Below are positions 37,520 to 46,904 of a stretch of DNA of 60,434 bases, piece after piece; positions within the stretch are counted from its first letter, which is position 1, and each line of letters starts with the position of its first letter. The position numbers were made by a program, and so were the translations under genes. Source of the stretch: Atribacteria bacterium SCGC AAA255-N14 (GTDB lineage: Bacteria > Atribacterota > JS1 > SB-45 > 34-128). The stretch spans positions 1 to 60,434 of the forward strand of contig ASPC01000001.1 in assembly GCA_000405345.1 (NCBI GenBank). Reading direction: 5' to 3'. Below the pieces are notes generated by a model. That model saw only the letters and a list, made by a program, of their open reading frames with translations, was not told the DNA's origin and did no database searches.

Positions 37520-37609
37520 AGGATATTTTTCGATTGATATTTTTCTTTCCGGGTTATATAGGTTATATAGAGTAATTAAACCATCCTGCAGATTTATCTT
37601 TATTAAATC

Positions 37610-37857
37610 GCCATATAGTAATTTCCCCGAAGCATGCGGTACAGCAAAGGAGTGGAAACTACGAAAAAGTATACCGGTAGATCCCCAAGCGGGAAGTTGA
37701 ATAAGTTCAGATACATATGCACCATTGCTAGGGTGAAAAAGACGTTTGAGGCAAAGGATACTTTGTATCTACGGTAGATATAAACGAAAAAGTGATCCGC
37801 TAATACGTAAAATCGTAAGAAAAGGAAGAAATAGGACAAGTAAAACTTGAGTTTTGA
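37610..37857 (+). pseudogene. IS200/IS605 TnpA relic, copy 1
   Basis: Translations in shifting frames recover the TnpA tail: ISPKHAV near 37626, GKGYFVSTVDINEKVIR at about 37750-37790, then EEIGQVKLEF and a TGA at 37855. In-frame stops interrupt it twice. It aligns base by base with copy 2 at 41737-42075, including the AAGCATGC and AAACTTGAGTTTTGA tracts. The start of the gene is not recognisable. Confidence 0.75.
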
Positions 37858-37969
37858 ATGTACCGTTCCTGTAAAGGCGTAGGAATCAATAGTAAAGATC
37901 TTTAATGTATTTTATCTTATAAGGAAAGTTTAATCGCCCCTTTAACATACTTTAATTCCATCACATTCT

Positions 37970-38200
37970 TTAACCTCCAACTATCATTGGAAATAATTTT
38001 ATATCACAAGATTTATCAACTATATAATTATCGTCTATAATTGAATTTTCTATTATTACTAAACTAATATCAATATAGTTAATTTCTGCGTCTTTCAAAA
38101 TTTTACAAATTTTTACTGGACTAGAATAGCTAAATTCTATCACTTCAGATAAATACTTATTTTTTAGATCGCTTTTTAATATAAGTCTTACCTTAAACAT
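37970..38200 (-). CDS. MoaD/ThiS-like small sulfur-carrier protein
   Basis: 76 residues ending in PMIVGG. The terminal Gly-Gly and the size fit the ubiquitin-like MoaD/ThiS family, whose C-terminal glycine is adenylated and thiocarboxylated. Such proteins supply sulfur for molybdopterin, and free-standing copies often accompany aldehyde:ferredoxin oxidoreductases, as here (AOR gene 1.1 kb upstream on the same strand). GAGGG precedes the ATG. The overall sequence is divergent, so the family call rests mainly on size, C-terminus and neighbour. Confidence 0.65.
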   Translation of the reverse strand: MFKVRLILKSDLKNKYLSEVIEFSYSSPVKICKILKDAEINYIDISLVIIENSIIDDNYIVDKSCDIKLFPMIVGG

Positions 38201-38840
38201 CTTTTTTCCCTCTTTTATCCATAATTCAACTAATTTTCCATAGATAAGAAAATATTCTCATTTAAATAACACTTACGGTTATTAACTTATGGCTCAAGCT
38301 TTATCAGTACTTGTTAACAATTAATAAATACTATTGGTCTCAGACTAACATTAAATTTGGGGTCTGCTAAAAGATTATCAAAATATACTTTTTTATTTAA
38401 TTTATTTGATTCTATTAAATATCTAATCTACAGTTTAGTAAACTTTTTATTCGAATATAACCATCCGCATAGACATGGGGATTGAATTATAAAGTTTCTT
38501 ACAAAAGTTATAAAAAGTTATAAATTTTTAAGTTAAGACAAAAATTTCTTATTGTCAACATCTCATCATAATAATTTTAGCACAATTACATTAAATCAAA
38601 TATTCCTTAGTAAGCTCTTCTATTTTGCAACCTTATTTATCAACATACAAATAAAAAATAGATATTAACAAATTTTACTATTTTACTTTTCGAGAATAAA
38701 TTGGTTTTTGTTTAATTCTTTATCTATTTTTTATAATTTAGCGAATAATGCAAAAATACTTAATGATAAAGCGACATTCTCTTGTTCTACAGTGCAAAAA
38801 AATGTTGCTTTATTATATTTGATTATTAGAATTTCCGAAT
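38201..38840. other. AT-rich intergenic region
   Basis: No coding frame, RNA fold or phased repeat was recognised in these 640 bases. It separates the MoaD-like gene from the cupin gene on the same strand. Confidence 0.5.
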
Positions 38841-39236
38841 TTATCTTACACGTAACTTTGCATTTTTTGTAATATTCTCTACAATTTCATCAGGTAAGGC
38901 AGGTACAAAAACACAAAGCATTTGCATGGTTTCATCACTAAAATTCCTGCAATCGTGCTCAACACCGGCTCGGGCATATATTATAGTGCCAGGTACTATT
39001 TTAAATGTTTTTCCGTTTTCTTCTCCCTCACCTCTACCAGTTATAATGTATATCACCTCATCAACTAGATGAGTATGGATACCAGTTTTCCCTGAATGAG
39101 GAGCTATTGTGGACATTAATACTGTACAATTTTCTATGTTTTTATCCACCTGAGGTGAAAATAAAATTTGTAGACTTTTTTCTTTTGGTGCTTCAACTTT
39201 AAAACTTCCTATCTCCCATAATCTTTTATTAGACAT
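38841..39236 (-). CDS. Cupin-domain protein
   Basis: 131 residues with a single cupin barrel. Motif 1 is GIHTHLVDEVIYIITGRGEG, giving two histidines and a glutamate as metal ligands; motif 2 is PGTIIYARAGVEHDCRNFSD with the further histidine. It could be a small isomerase, decarboxylase or sensor. It lies 73 bp downstream of the AOR gene on the same strand, so it probably belongs with it. Confidence 0.8.
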   Translation of the reverse strand: MSNKRLWEIGSFKVEAPKEKSLQILFSPQVDKNIENCTVLMSTIAPHSGKTGIHTHLVDEVIYIITGRGEGEENGKTFKIVPGTIIYARAGVEHDCRNFSDETMQMLCVFVPALPDEIVENITKNAKLRVR

Positions 39237-39309
39237 CTTTTTCTCCTTTTATTTTTTACTTATAATAAATACATTGAGTTTTAGCTTTTCATTTTTTTTC
39301 TTATAAATT

Positions 39310-41136
39310 TCATATATCCAATTCTTTTATTTTTTCATTTGTAGGCACTCCCTCCTCATTCCATCCCCGATAATCATAATAATCACTAAGCAATTCTCCT
39401 AATGGGGGAAGTTTATCTCTATCTCTTTTTAGAGTAAGGAACCTTGGAGGTAAGGTATCATCTTTCCTGCTTACTCCACATCTTACATTGTAAAGTCTTT
39501 GTAGATTAAATACTCGTTCTCCCGTTTTCATAAACTCTTCAATATCCAAATTTAAACCAGTAACATAATTTAAGAAATTTACCATGGGACGAACTTTTAT
39601 TGCACCAGAAGTATGCATAAATTTACACATGACTAATGCATCAAAATTACACATTAAATTTTGGAGTTTTATTGTAAACTCAGCTTTCCCCTTTACTTGA
39701 TGTCTATCCTGAGGTTTATCTATTCCTATATCGGGTTGAGTGCATGACATTTCACATGCATGCGATTGACTTCCATTATGACACGGCCCCCTATTAGTGG
39801 TTGCGTAAGAAAGAGCTTGGCTAAAAAAGCAACGCGGGTCATGATAGGAAGGCTCTAATCCTTTGGTATGAATGGCAAATTCTATAGAATTTTTTCCTAT
39901 TCCAAGAGCAGCTTTTTTTACACCCTCTCCTAATAATTTACCTATATCTTCTCTTTTTGCTATTTTTTCAACCATATTTACCAAAGCTTTGCCATCACCC
40001 CATTTTAGCTCAATACCACCGGTATCTTTTTTACTAATTAAACCTTTTTCGTAAGCTTCCATAGCAAAGCCAATTACCCCTCCGGTTGACATAGTATCTA
40101 ATCCATATCTATTACATAATTCATTTGCTTTGGCAATTGCTTCAAGATTGTCTACTAAACAATTACTTCCTAATGCTGCAAGAGTCTCATATTCTGGACC
40201 TGCACCATCTACTGGAGCAAAAGGACCTTCGGTAATTTTAACTACCCTTCCACAAGCAATTGGACAATCTCGACATGCATATCTTCCTGTTAAAATAGTT
40301 TTAGCCATTTCCTGACCGCTTATTTTTTTTGCTCCCTCTTCCCAATCGGATAGTGCCCAATTCTTATGAGGGAAATTTCCTAATTTTTCGTAATTCAATA
40401 TTCCCCCACCAGTACCAAACTCACTCATTCCTTTACCAGCTTCTTTTATATGAGGAAGCATTTCTTTTATGTAGTCTTTAAGTTTTTCGGGTTGATTAAC
40501 AGAAATTTTTTGGGTTCCATACACTACAATTGCTTTAAGATTCTTAGAACCCATCAAAGCTCCTCCACCACATCTTCCAGCCACACGAGCGTGCTTACCG
40601 TCATGAACTATACATGAAATCTTTATACTTTTTTCCCCGGTTGGGCCAATAACTGCTGTACTTGCCTTTTCGTCTGTTTCTCCTTTTAAAATTTTATCTA
40701 CCTCATATGTGTCTTTGCCCCAAAGATGATTTGCATCACGAAATTCTACTTCTCCATCATGAACCCATAAATAGACTGGTTTATCGGATTTTCCGGAAAT
40801 AATAATTCCGTCAAAACCTGATCGTTTTAACTTTACTCCCCAACTGCCACCAACACTAGAACGTGCAAAAATATTGGTAAGTGGAGATTTAAAGATAACC
40901 TCGTGTCTTCCGGCCCCAGGGACTCCAGTTCCCGTTAAAGGACCAGTCATAAATATTATAGGGCTCTGAGAAGACAAGGAATCCGTTAGTTCAGTTGTTG
41001 CTTCATACAAAAATTTAGCACCTATGCCACTACCACCAATATATTTTCTGATAATGTTTTCATCTAATTGCTGAATCTCAGTAGTAAAATTATTAAGATT
41101 TACTCTAAGAATTTTATTAGTATAACCTCCGTACAT
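39310..41136 (-). CDS. Aldehyde:ferredoxin oxidoreductase (tungsten-pterin enzyme)
   Basis: 608 residues, full AOR length. The [4Fe-4S] ligands are C288, C291 and C295 in ACRDCPIACGR, with the fourth probably C504 in VMCKF. RHEVIFKSPLTNIFARSSVGG and the EYETLAALGSN segment contribute to pterin and substrate binding. AORs oxidise aldehydes to acids with ferredoxin in the cytoplasm of anaerobes. An AAAGGAGG site precedes the ATG. It is followed by a cupin and a MoaD-like gene; a group II intron fragment lies just upstream. Confidence 0.9.
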   Translation of the reverse strand: MYGGYTNKILRVNLNNFTTEIQQLDENIIRKYIGGSGIGAKFLYEATTELTDSLSSQSPIIFMTGPLTGTGVPGAGRHEVIFKSPLTNIFARSSVGGSWGVKLKRSGFDGIIISGKSDKPVYLWVHDGEVEFRDANHLWGKDTYEVDKILKGETDEKASTAVIGPTGEKSIKISCIVHDGKHARVAGRCGGGALMGSKNLKAIVVYGTQKISVNQPEKLKDYIKEMLPHIKEAGKGMSEFGTGGGILNYEKLGNFPHKNWALSDWEEGAKKISGQEMAKTILTGRYACRDCPIACGRVVKITEGPFAPVDGAGPEYETLAALGSNCLVDNLEAIAKANELCNRYGLDTMSTGGVIGFAMEAYEKGLISKKDTGGIELKWGDGKALVNMVEKIAKREDIGKLLGEGVKKAALGIGKNSIEFAIHTKGLEPSYHDPRCFFSQALSYATTNRGPCHNGSQSHACEMSCTQPDIGIDKPQDRHQVKGKAEFTIKLQNLMCNFDALVMCKFMHTSGAIKVRPMVNFLNYVTGLNLDIEEFMKTGERVFNLQRLYNVRCGVSRKDDTLPPRFLTLKRDRDKLPPLGELLSDYYDYRGWNEEGVPTNEKIKELDI

Positions 41137-41187
41137 ATTTATTTTCCTCCTTTATTTTTATTTAAATCGAGTAGGAAGTAGATGATT

Positions 41188-41282
41188 AATTCATATGTCG
41201 TCCCCTTACATCAGTAATGGTTGGTACTATCAACCCCCATATCGGATTTTCCCCGACTAGTAATCATCCATGCTGGGCGCAC
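41188..41282 (-). mobile_element. Group II intron 5' fragment (domain I relic)
   Basis: On the minus strand the sequence starting at 41282 reads GTGCGCCCAGCATGG, a group II intron 5' consensus, followed by GGGGAAAATCCGATATGGGG and TAGTACCAACCATTACTG, resembling domain I. Directly before it is a GC hairpin (GCAGC-TCT-GCTGC within CTCC and GGGGAG) and ATTCAT; such hairpins are targets for some group II introns. No reverse-transcriptase gene or domain V is seen. The fragment abuts the upstream region of the AOR gene. Confidence 0.5.
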
Positions 41283-41299
41283 ATGAATCTCCCCGCGGC

Positions 41300-41700
41300 A
41301 GCAGAGCTGCGGAGAATTAAACCCTAAGAGATTAAAAATAGAGATGAAAAACACACATGACCAAAGACGAACCTTTAGCTGTTGTAGATTTTGTTATTCA
41401 AGAATACGAGTCTTCTATTTTATACTCAAACTACTTCCTTTTAGGAATTACCGGTACAAGTATATATGGAAACATAAAACTTTTTCTGAAGTAGCTGAAA
41501 GAATTTCCTTTTTTATAGAGGAGTGTATAATAAGAAGAGATTTTATTCATTTTTAGATTAACGATCTCCAGATGACTGTAAGAGGTTATCGGCTGAGAAT
41601 AACTCTCGTGAATATATTTGATTATTAATATTCTACAAGAATAGGTGACGCAAAAATGATCAATTTTTTAGGTTAAGGTTGTGCATTACTCAAAATTTGT
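41300..41700. other. Non-coding debris region
   Basis: Short frames only. Read from 41357 (plus), MTKDEPLAVVDFVIQEYESS resembles an N-acetyltransferase N-terminus, but it decays after about 30 codons; this is only a weak hint of a lost GNAT gene. Confidence 0.3.
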
Positions 41701-41736
41701 ACAATAGATACCAACGCCTTTACAGTCGTGGTGCTT

Positions 41737-42075
41737 TCAAAACTCAAGCTTTGCTTGTCCTTTTTCTTCCTCCTCTTGTGATTCTACGTATCTTCGGATC
41801 GCTTTTTCGTCTATCCCTACTGTAGACACAAAATACCCTTTAGCATAAATACCATATCTTTCCCACTATAGCTTTTTTAAGAAAGCAAACTTTCTGCTTA
41901 GAGATCTGCTGGTATTCTTTTTAATGGTTTCCATTACTTTACTTACGGCATGCTTGGGGGGGATTACTGTATCCAAATGAACATGATATTTTTTTATTCC
42001 TATCTCCATGTATTCCCAATTAGGATAATATTTCCTTATTTCCTGAAGCTTTACTTTTAGATAACTTTTTATTCA
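41737..42075 (-). pseudogene. IS200/IS605 TnpA relic, copy 2
   Basis: The minus-strand frame ending at 41737 reads YLKVKLQEIRKYYPNWEY, KKYHVHLDTVIPPKHAV, NTSRSLSRKF and GYFVSTVGIDEKAIRRYV, then EEEEKGQAKLEF: an IS200-type TnpA. A TAG interrupts it at LKKL-stop-WERYG, the first HUH residue region is altered (KYHVHL) and the N-terminus is missing. The 3' flanks of copies 1 and 2 also match (ACTGTAAAGGCGT-like). Confidence 0.8.
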
Positions 42076-42241
42076 GGTTACTAAAATCATACTTTGCTAC
42101 CGGGTTATCCAGACAATATAATATTTTAGTCTTATATACAAAGTGTTTTGTAGAAATTAGGTCGTCTATCCTCAAAAATATTATTAAATTTGGTTATATT
42201 TTTATTTGAAGCCTCTTTTTGCTCAATATCGTGAACATAAA

Positions 42242-42384
42242 TTAATTCCTTTTTAGAATCGGCTCTATGTTCGCTGGTTGACAAATTACTTCAGCTCCTA
42301 AAATAACTAAGGAACGAGCTACTTCAGGAAATATCCAATCAAAACAAACCATTATTCCAAATGAGTTTGTTTCATGTCCCTATC
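42242..42384 (-). pseudogene. Nitrilase/carbon-nitrogen hydrolase fragment
   Basis: About 47 codons in one frame read FGIMVCFDWIFPEVARSLVI, then GAEVICQPAN, the strand with the catalytic cysteine of the carbon-nitrogen hydrolase superfamily. A stop bounds it on both sides and the rest of the gene is absent. It lies directly downstream of the Ldh-type gene. Confidence 0.55.
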
Positions 42385-42466
42385 GTTCCTATAAGTTGTT
42401 TAAGCGTAGAGGTTTCTGTCAACCGGGAGATTTGATATTTGATATAAGAATTGCATAAACCTAATT

Positions 42467-43534
42467 CTATACATCCGCCAGATTATCAGATAATTCAAAT
42501 TCATCTGCCAATTTCATTAGTTGGGAGAGCAAGCTTTCACTTACGGGGATTCCCTCTTCAATCATTCTCGGCCTTTCTTTAAATCCGATCTCTCCTGGTA
42601 GTAATATTTCGGTACCGGATTTCATAGGTGTCGAGTCTTTTATTTCCCTAATACGCAGGTCCATCTCTCTTTTGAAATCCTCGACCTCCCTAAATAGATC
42701 TACTCGCATTGCAATGAAGGTCTGTCCGCTGTTCGTCGGAGTATGAAAGTCCTTGTTAAAATCGATAACAGAACTTCCGAATGCGCTAGTATTGAGTACC
42801 CCTGCCAGTGCTCCCACCACAAAGTTAAGACCGTATCCTTTATAACTGCCGATGGGTACGAGGAACCCTTCTTCAATAAGTTTGGGATCGGTTAGAGGAC
42901 GCCCTTTACGATCGACCATCCACCCTTCGGGTAACTTCTCCCCACTCTGAGCATGAACTTTCACCTTCCCATAGGAAACAACCGTGGTAGCCATATCTAA
43001 TAGAATCGGATATTCTTTGCCCGCCGGGATGGCAAAACAAATAGGATTCGTACTAAGTAAGCGATCCACGCCTCCCCACGGCGGCATGTGATTCGCATTA
43101 CCCACGGCCATGTACATACCGATCATATCATTTTGAAGTGCCATGGAAGCATAGGCTCCACCGGCGCCTGCATGATTGCTATTTCTAGTTCCTACCCACG
43201 CCATTCCATTGTCCTTTGCTTTTTGAATTGCTAATTCAACGGCGTGACTGACGACCACTTGCCCTAGCCCATTATCTCCGTCGACGAGAGCACTGTTGGC
43301 TGTTTCTCTCACATGTCGTATGTTCGGATTCAAATTATAGCCTCCTTCCTTTACCCTCTTCATATATGCAGGAAGACGGAAAATACCGTGTCCGTGCATG
43401 CTTTGGAGATCCGCCTCTATCATACGCTGAGCACAAATATTTGCATGTTCTTTTTGGGCACCCTGCGATATAAAGGCAGATTCAATAAAATTTGTTAACC
43501 TTTCAACCGAAATTTTCTTTTTCTCAGTACTCAT
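42467..43534 (-). CDS. Ldh2-type malate/lactate/ureidoglycolate dehydrogenase
   Basis: 355 residues of the NAD(P)-dependent Ldh_2 family (not classical LDH). Family marks are ADLQSMHGHGIFRLPAYMKR (with the catalytic-site histidine), NSNHAGAGGAYA, ILLDMATTVVSYGKV and GSYKGYGLNFVVG. Known members oxidise malate, sulfolactate, ureidoglycolate or 2-keto-3-deoxy compounds; I cannot tell which applies. Genes upstream on this strand encode an amidohydrolase and a TctA transporter, so the substrate is probably a 2-hydroxy acid produced from an imported compound. Confidence 0.85.
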   Translation of the reverse strand: MSTEKKKISVERLTNFIESAFISQGAQKEHANICAQRMIEADLQSMHGHGIFRLPAYMKRVKEGGYNLNPNIRHVRETANSALVDGDNGLGQVVVSHAVELAIQKAKDNGMAWVGTRNSNHAGAGGAYASMALQNDMIGMYMAVGNANHMPPWGGVDRLLSTNPICFAIPAGKEYPILLDMATTVVSYGKVKVHAQSGEKLPEGWMVDRKGRPLTDPKLIEEGFLVPIGSYKGYGLNFVVGALAGVLNTSAFGSSVIDFNKDFHTPTNSGQTFIAMRVDLFREVEDFKREMDLRIREIKDSTPMKSGTEILLPGEIGFKERPRMIEEGIPVSESLLSQLMKLADEFELSDNLADV

Positions 43535-43663
43535 TTTACACCTCTAGAGTTTAGATTTTGTATTATATACCATTACCAATATTTGATTCTAAATACTTAA
43601 GCAATGTCATTTTAACCCTTCTAATCCATTCCGATACATCTATCATTAAAAGAGTCACTATTC

Positions 43664-44677
43664 TTAAAAACCAAAAAGTTTCGCTGCATTATCACGCATG
43701 ATACGTTGAAAATCTTTTTTATCAAAGTCTGCTTCATTCAGTTTGCCAAGAGGGTCACTCAGACCCATATCGAATGGATAGTCTGTTCCAAGGAGTACTC
43801 GGTCAGAACCGACTTGACTTACCATAAAACGCAGAGAATCCTTCGAATGGGCTATAATATCGTAGTAGAAATTACATAGATAGTCGGATGGTGCGTTTTT
43901 CGGTTTTTTGCATTCCTCTCTTACAGCGGAACCGTGATCCCATCGGCCTATGAGGTAAGGTACCATTCCACCGGCATGACAGAGTATGATTTTCAGATTG
44001 GGAAACTTATCGAAAATACCGCTAAATATCAGGCTGCCGGCAGTTAACGTCGTATCCAACGGGTTTCCTACTAAATTACGTGCATAAAAGCTCTGCATTC
44101 GGTCATATCCGGCTACATCAATAGGATGGGTAAGCACAACAGCATTTAGCGCCTCGGCTGCCTCAAAGAACTCCCAAAACTCTTCTTCTCCGAGATATTT
44201 TCCCCTAATATTGGTTCCCAGGTGCACGCCGCTCAACTTGAGATCACAAACCGCCCTCTCCAACTCTTTTATCGCAAGTTTAACGGATTGAAGGGGGACA
44301 TGGGCAAGGCCTTTCATATGTCCGGGATATTTCGCAACCATTTCGGCTGTGCTGTCGTTCAAGAGCTTATCTACTCCTAAGACAAGCTCAGCCTCACCAT
44401 GATAATGCATTGCAAAGGGGATTGGTGCGATTACGCATTTTTCGATACCCATTTCTTCCATATCTCTATAGCGTTTATTGAAGTTTGTCAGCTCCTGGCT
44501 TATCGGTATCCAGGCTTTTTTGTCGTTTCCGGGCACCGGAAATTGTAATATATCCCCTTCCTCGGTTTTAGAATAAGATGCCAAATCCCCGAGTTTTCCC
44601 TCTTTGATATAATCAATGTACGCTGCCGGTATCCAGTGTGAATGGACATCTATACCTTTCTTTTCTTTATTATTCAT
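43664..44677 (-). CDS. ACMSD-type amidohydrolase
   Basis: 337 residues, metal-dependent TIM barrel. The N-terminal HSHW motif (KGIDVHSHWIP), the LTHPID strand, ILCHAGGMVPYLIGRWDHG and the metal aspartate in LLGTDYPFDMG match the ACMSD/gamma-resorcylate decarboxylase group. Members decarboxylate or hydrolyse aromatic or carboxylated small molecules. It lies 58 bp after tctA, in the transporter operon. The exact substrate is unknown. Confidence 0.85.
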   Translation of the reverse strand: MNNKEKKGIDVHSHWIPAAYIDYIKEGKLGDLASYSKTEEGDILQFPVPGNDKKAWIPISQELTNFNKRYRDMEEMGIEKCVIAPIPFAMHYHGEAELVLGVDKLLNDSTAEMVAKYPGHMKGLAHVPLQSVKLAIKELERAVCDLKLSGVHLGTNIRGKYLGEEEFWEFFEAAEALNAVVLTHPIDVAGYDRMQSFYARNLVGNPLDTTLTAGSLIFSGIFDKFPNLKIILCHAGGMVPYLIGRWDHGSAVREECKKPKNAPSDYLCNFYYDIIAHSKDSLRFMVSQVGSDRVLLGTDYPFDMGLSDPLGKLNEADFDKKDFQRIMRDNAAKLFGF

Positions 44678-44735
44678 ATTGAACTCCCTTTATGTATGTG
44701 TCTTATTATACTTTGCTAAAAACATGTTTTATACT

Positions 44736-46239
44736 TCATTCATTATCCGATATTTGTTCTCTTTTTCTCTGTAAACCATTATATACACCGTAAAACAACA
44801 TAACGACTACCAGTACTAACAAAGTTACAGAGATAGGGCGGGTCACAAATGTACTCCAATCACCTTTAGAGATTGCCAAAGCCTGAACCAGATACGTCTC
44901 GAGCTTGAATCCCAAGAGGAAGGCAATAGCCATGGTAGGTGTATTAAATCCGTATCTCTTCATCAAAAATCCAATTACTCCAAAAATCAAACCAGTGAAG
45001 ACATCAAAATAACTGTTGTTGATGGCGTAGGCCCCGACAAAACACATAACAACCAGAATAGGTAAAAGGATGTTTCTTGGAATCATAACAATTTGAGAAA
45101 AAGGTTCAATCAATAATCGTCCGACAAACAACAGCACAAAATTACCTACCACAAGGGTTGTGAGAATTGCATACATTATTTCCGGATTATCCACCATCAA
45201 ACGAGGTCCCGGTCTCAATCCTTGTACAACAAAGGCTCCTAACAGGATGGCTGTAACGATATCTCCCGGGATGCCGAAGGTAAGCAGCGGAACCAGCGCA
45301 CCGCCGTTTACCGCGTTGTTTGCAGCCTCTGGTGCCGCGACCCCCTCGATAGCTCCTTTTCCCATCATCTTCCTGTTCTTTCCAGTTCGCTTCTCGATAG
45401 AGTATGCCAAAAAAGCCGCAATGGGTTGAGCAAGGGCGGGTATCATTCCGGTTATAGTGCCTACAACGGTCCCTCTTAGGATAGGTGGGATTATTCTCTT
45501 TACTTCTTTACCAGTTAACCCGGGTCCCTTATCCTTAGCAATAGATCCACTAAGTGAATCTTTTTTCCTGTTAAAAACAGCAGCCAAGACCTCTGAGAAT
45601 GCAAATAAACCTATAACTAAAGGTACAAAACTGAACCCACCTGTCAAATACAATGATCCGAAGGTGAACCTTCGTAAACCAAAAGCGGGATCCGTTCCTA
45701 TGGTAGCCAGGAAAAGTCCAAAACCCATTGAAATTAATCCTTTGATTGGGTTACCTCGGCTTACCGTTGACATGACAATGAGACTTGCCAATATAAGAGA
45801 GAAAAAATCAGCGGCTCCGAACATGAGTGCAACTCTGCTAAGAGGTTCCATCACAAAGAGAACGAAAATATCGGCTAAGAACTCACCTGCGGCAGAGGCG
45901 ATTAGTGCAACTAGGAGTGCTTTTTTAGCAAAGCCTTGTTTTGATAGAGGATATCCGTCATAGAGGGTCGCAACCGAGGCTCCTGTCCCGGGTACGTTGA
46001 TGAGAATCGCAGGAATCGACCCCCCCCCATATTCCTCCTTTATAGATGCCAAGTAAAAAAGGTATACCTATCATTGTGGGTAAAAAAAAGGTAAAAGGAA
46101 CTAGAATTGCCATAGCCATAGTAGCTGTAAGACCCGGCAAGGCTCCAAACATCCCTCCAAGAGCTACACCAAGTATTAGCATACCGATAGTTAATGGAGA
46201 AAATGCAATTAAAAAACCAGTAATTATTTGTTCAAACAT
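44736..46239 (-). pseudogene. tctA: TctA large permease subunit, +1 frameshift at a G run
   Basis: Two frames make one TctA. The 5' part (46239 down to ~46028) encodes MFEQIITGFLIAF through GIYKGGIWGG; the 3' part, in another frame, continues GSIPAILINVPGTGASVATL to the end at 44736. The join is a run of nine C on the plus strand (46020-46028), nine G in the mRNA; eight would restore the family motif GGSIPAILINVPG. This is either a read error in a homopolymer, a phase-variable run or a real mutation. The protein would be about 500 residues with 12 membrane segments, the normal TctA size. It carries the solute delivered by TctC. Confidence 0.8.
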
Positions 46240-46304
46240 CTTACTCTCCTCCGTATCTCTCTTTTATTGTATATAATTAAAGCAACATTTTATTTAATAA
46301 CGAA

Positions 46305-46805
46305 CTAAAATAGAATAACCTGAGAAGAAAATGGTAATTTCATTAAACGAACGAATATAAGATATACAAAAAAAACAATAAGCAAGCCCACGATTATCAT
46401 CTTCTTCCACTCTGTGATTCCATAATATCTAAACAAGAACAACAATAGGGCAAAGGTACTCACTAAATAACCGATGCGCTGTACTCCTACTGCATAAAAC
46501 CCCCACGCTGCAACTGTAACCCAAAAAGCCTTGAAATCACCCTCATCTTTACTTTCACTTTCCTTTAATTTTGTTACGGATTTCTTATGAGCAAATTCCA
46601 TCAATATGAGAAGCAAACCACAAATACCGATTAATGCCAGGCTGATGATTGGAAACAGCTTATGTCCACCTGGTAGGTTCTGCATTACTCCCCAGGCTTT
46701 CGTTAATGGTGGTATTTGTGATGGCATGAGTATAAAACCAAGAATAGCAAATATAACAAAACCTACACCTGCTATAATCTCATTTCTATTTATATGTTCA
46801 AACAT
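46305..46805 (-). CDS. tctB: TctB small permease subunit
   Basis: 166 residues with four hydrophobic helices and little else, as usual for TctB (VGFVIFAILGFILMP, LIGICGLLLILMEFAH, and two more). It pairs with TctA in the membrane. It lies between tctC and tctA on the same strand, the standard tctCBA order. A 13-bp hairpin sits between it and tctC. Confidence 0.8.
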   Translation of the reverse strand: MFEHINRNEIIAGVGFVIFAILGFILMPSQIPPLTKAWGVMQNLPGGHKLFPIISLALIGICGLLLILMEFAHKKSVTKLKESESKDEGDFKAFWVTVAAWGFYAVGVQRIGYLVSTFALLLFLFRYYGITEWKKMIIVGLLIVFFVYLIFVRLMKLPFSSQVILF

Positions 46806-46824
46806 TATCCCATCCTTATTTAAT

Positions 46825-46853
46825 GTGAGGTTGGAGTATTACTCCAACCTCAC
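46825..46853 (-). promoter_or_regulatory. 13-bp perfect hairpin between tctC and tctB
   Basis: GTGAGGTTGGAGT and its exact complement flank a three-base loop. No T run follows. Such hairpins often protect the binding-protein message so that TctC is made in excess over the permease (inference). Confidence 0.6.
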
Positions 46854-46904
46854 AAATTTTAAGATTTTCATTTTTTACAAGAAGTATAAGTTATCCTTAT
46901 TCTT

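Noticed and set aside
41344..41556. A 70-codon plus-strand open frame
   Set aside because: No ribosome site or domain; another frame gives a faint acetyltransferase-like start that soon decays.
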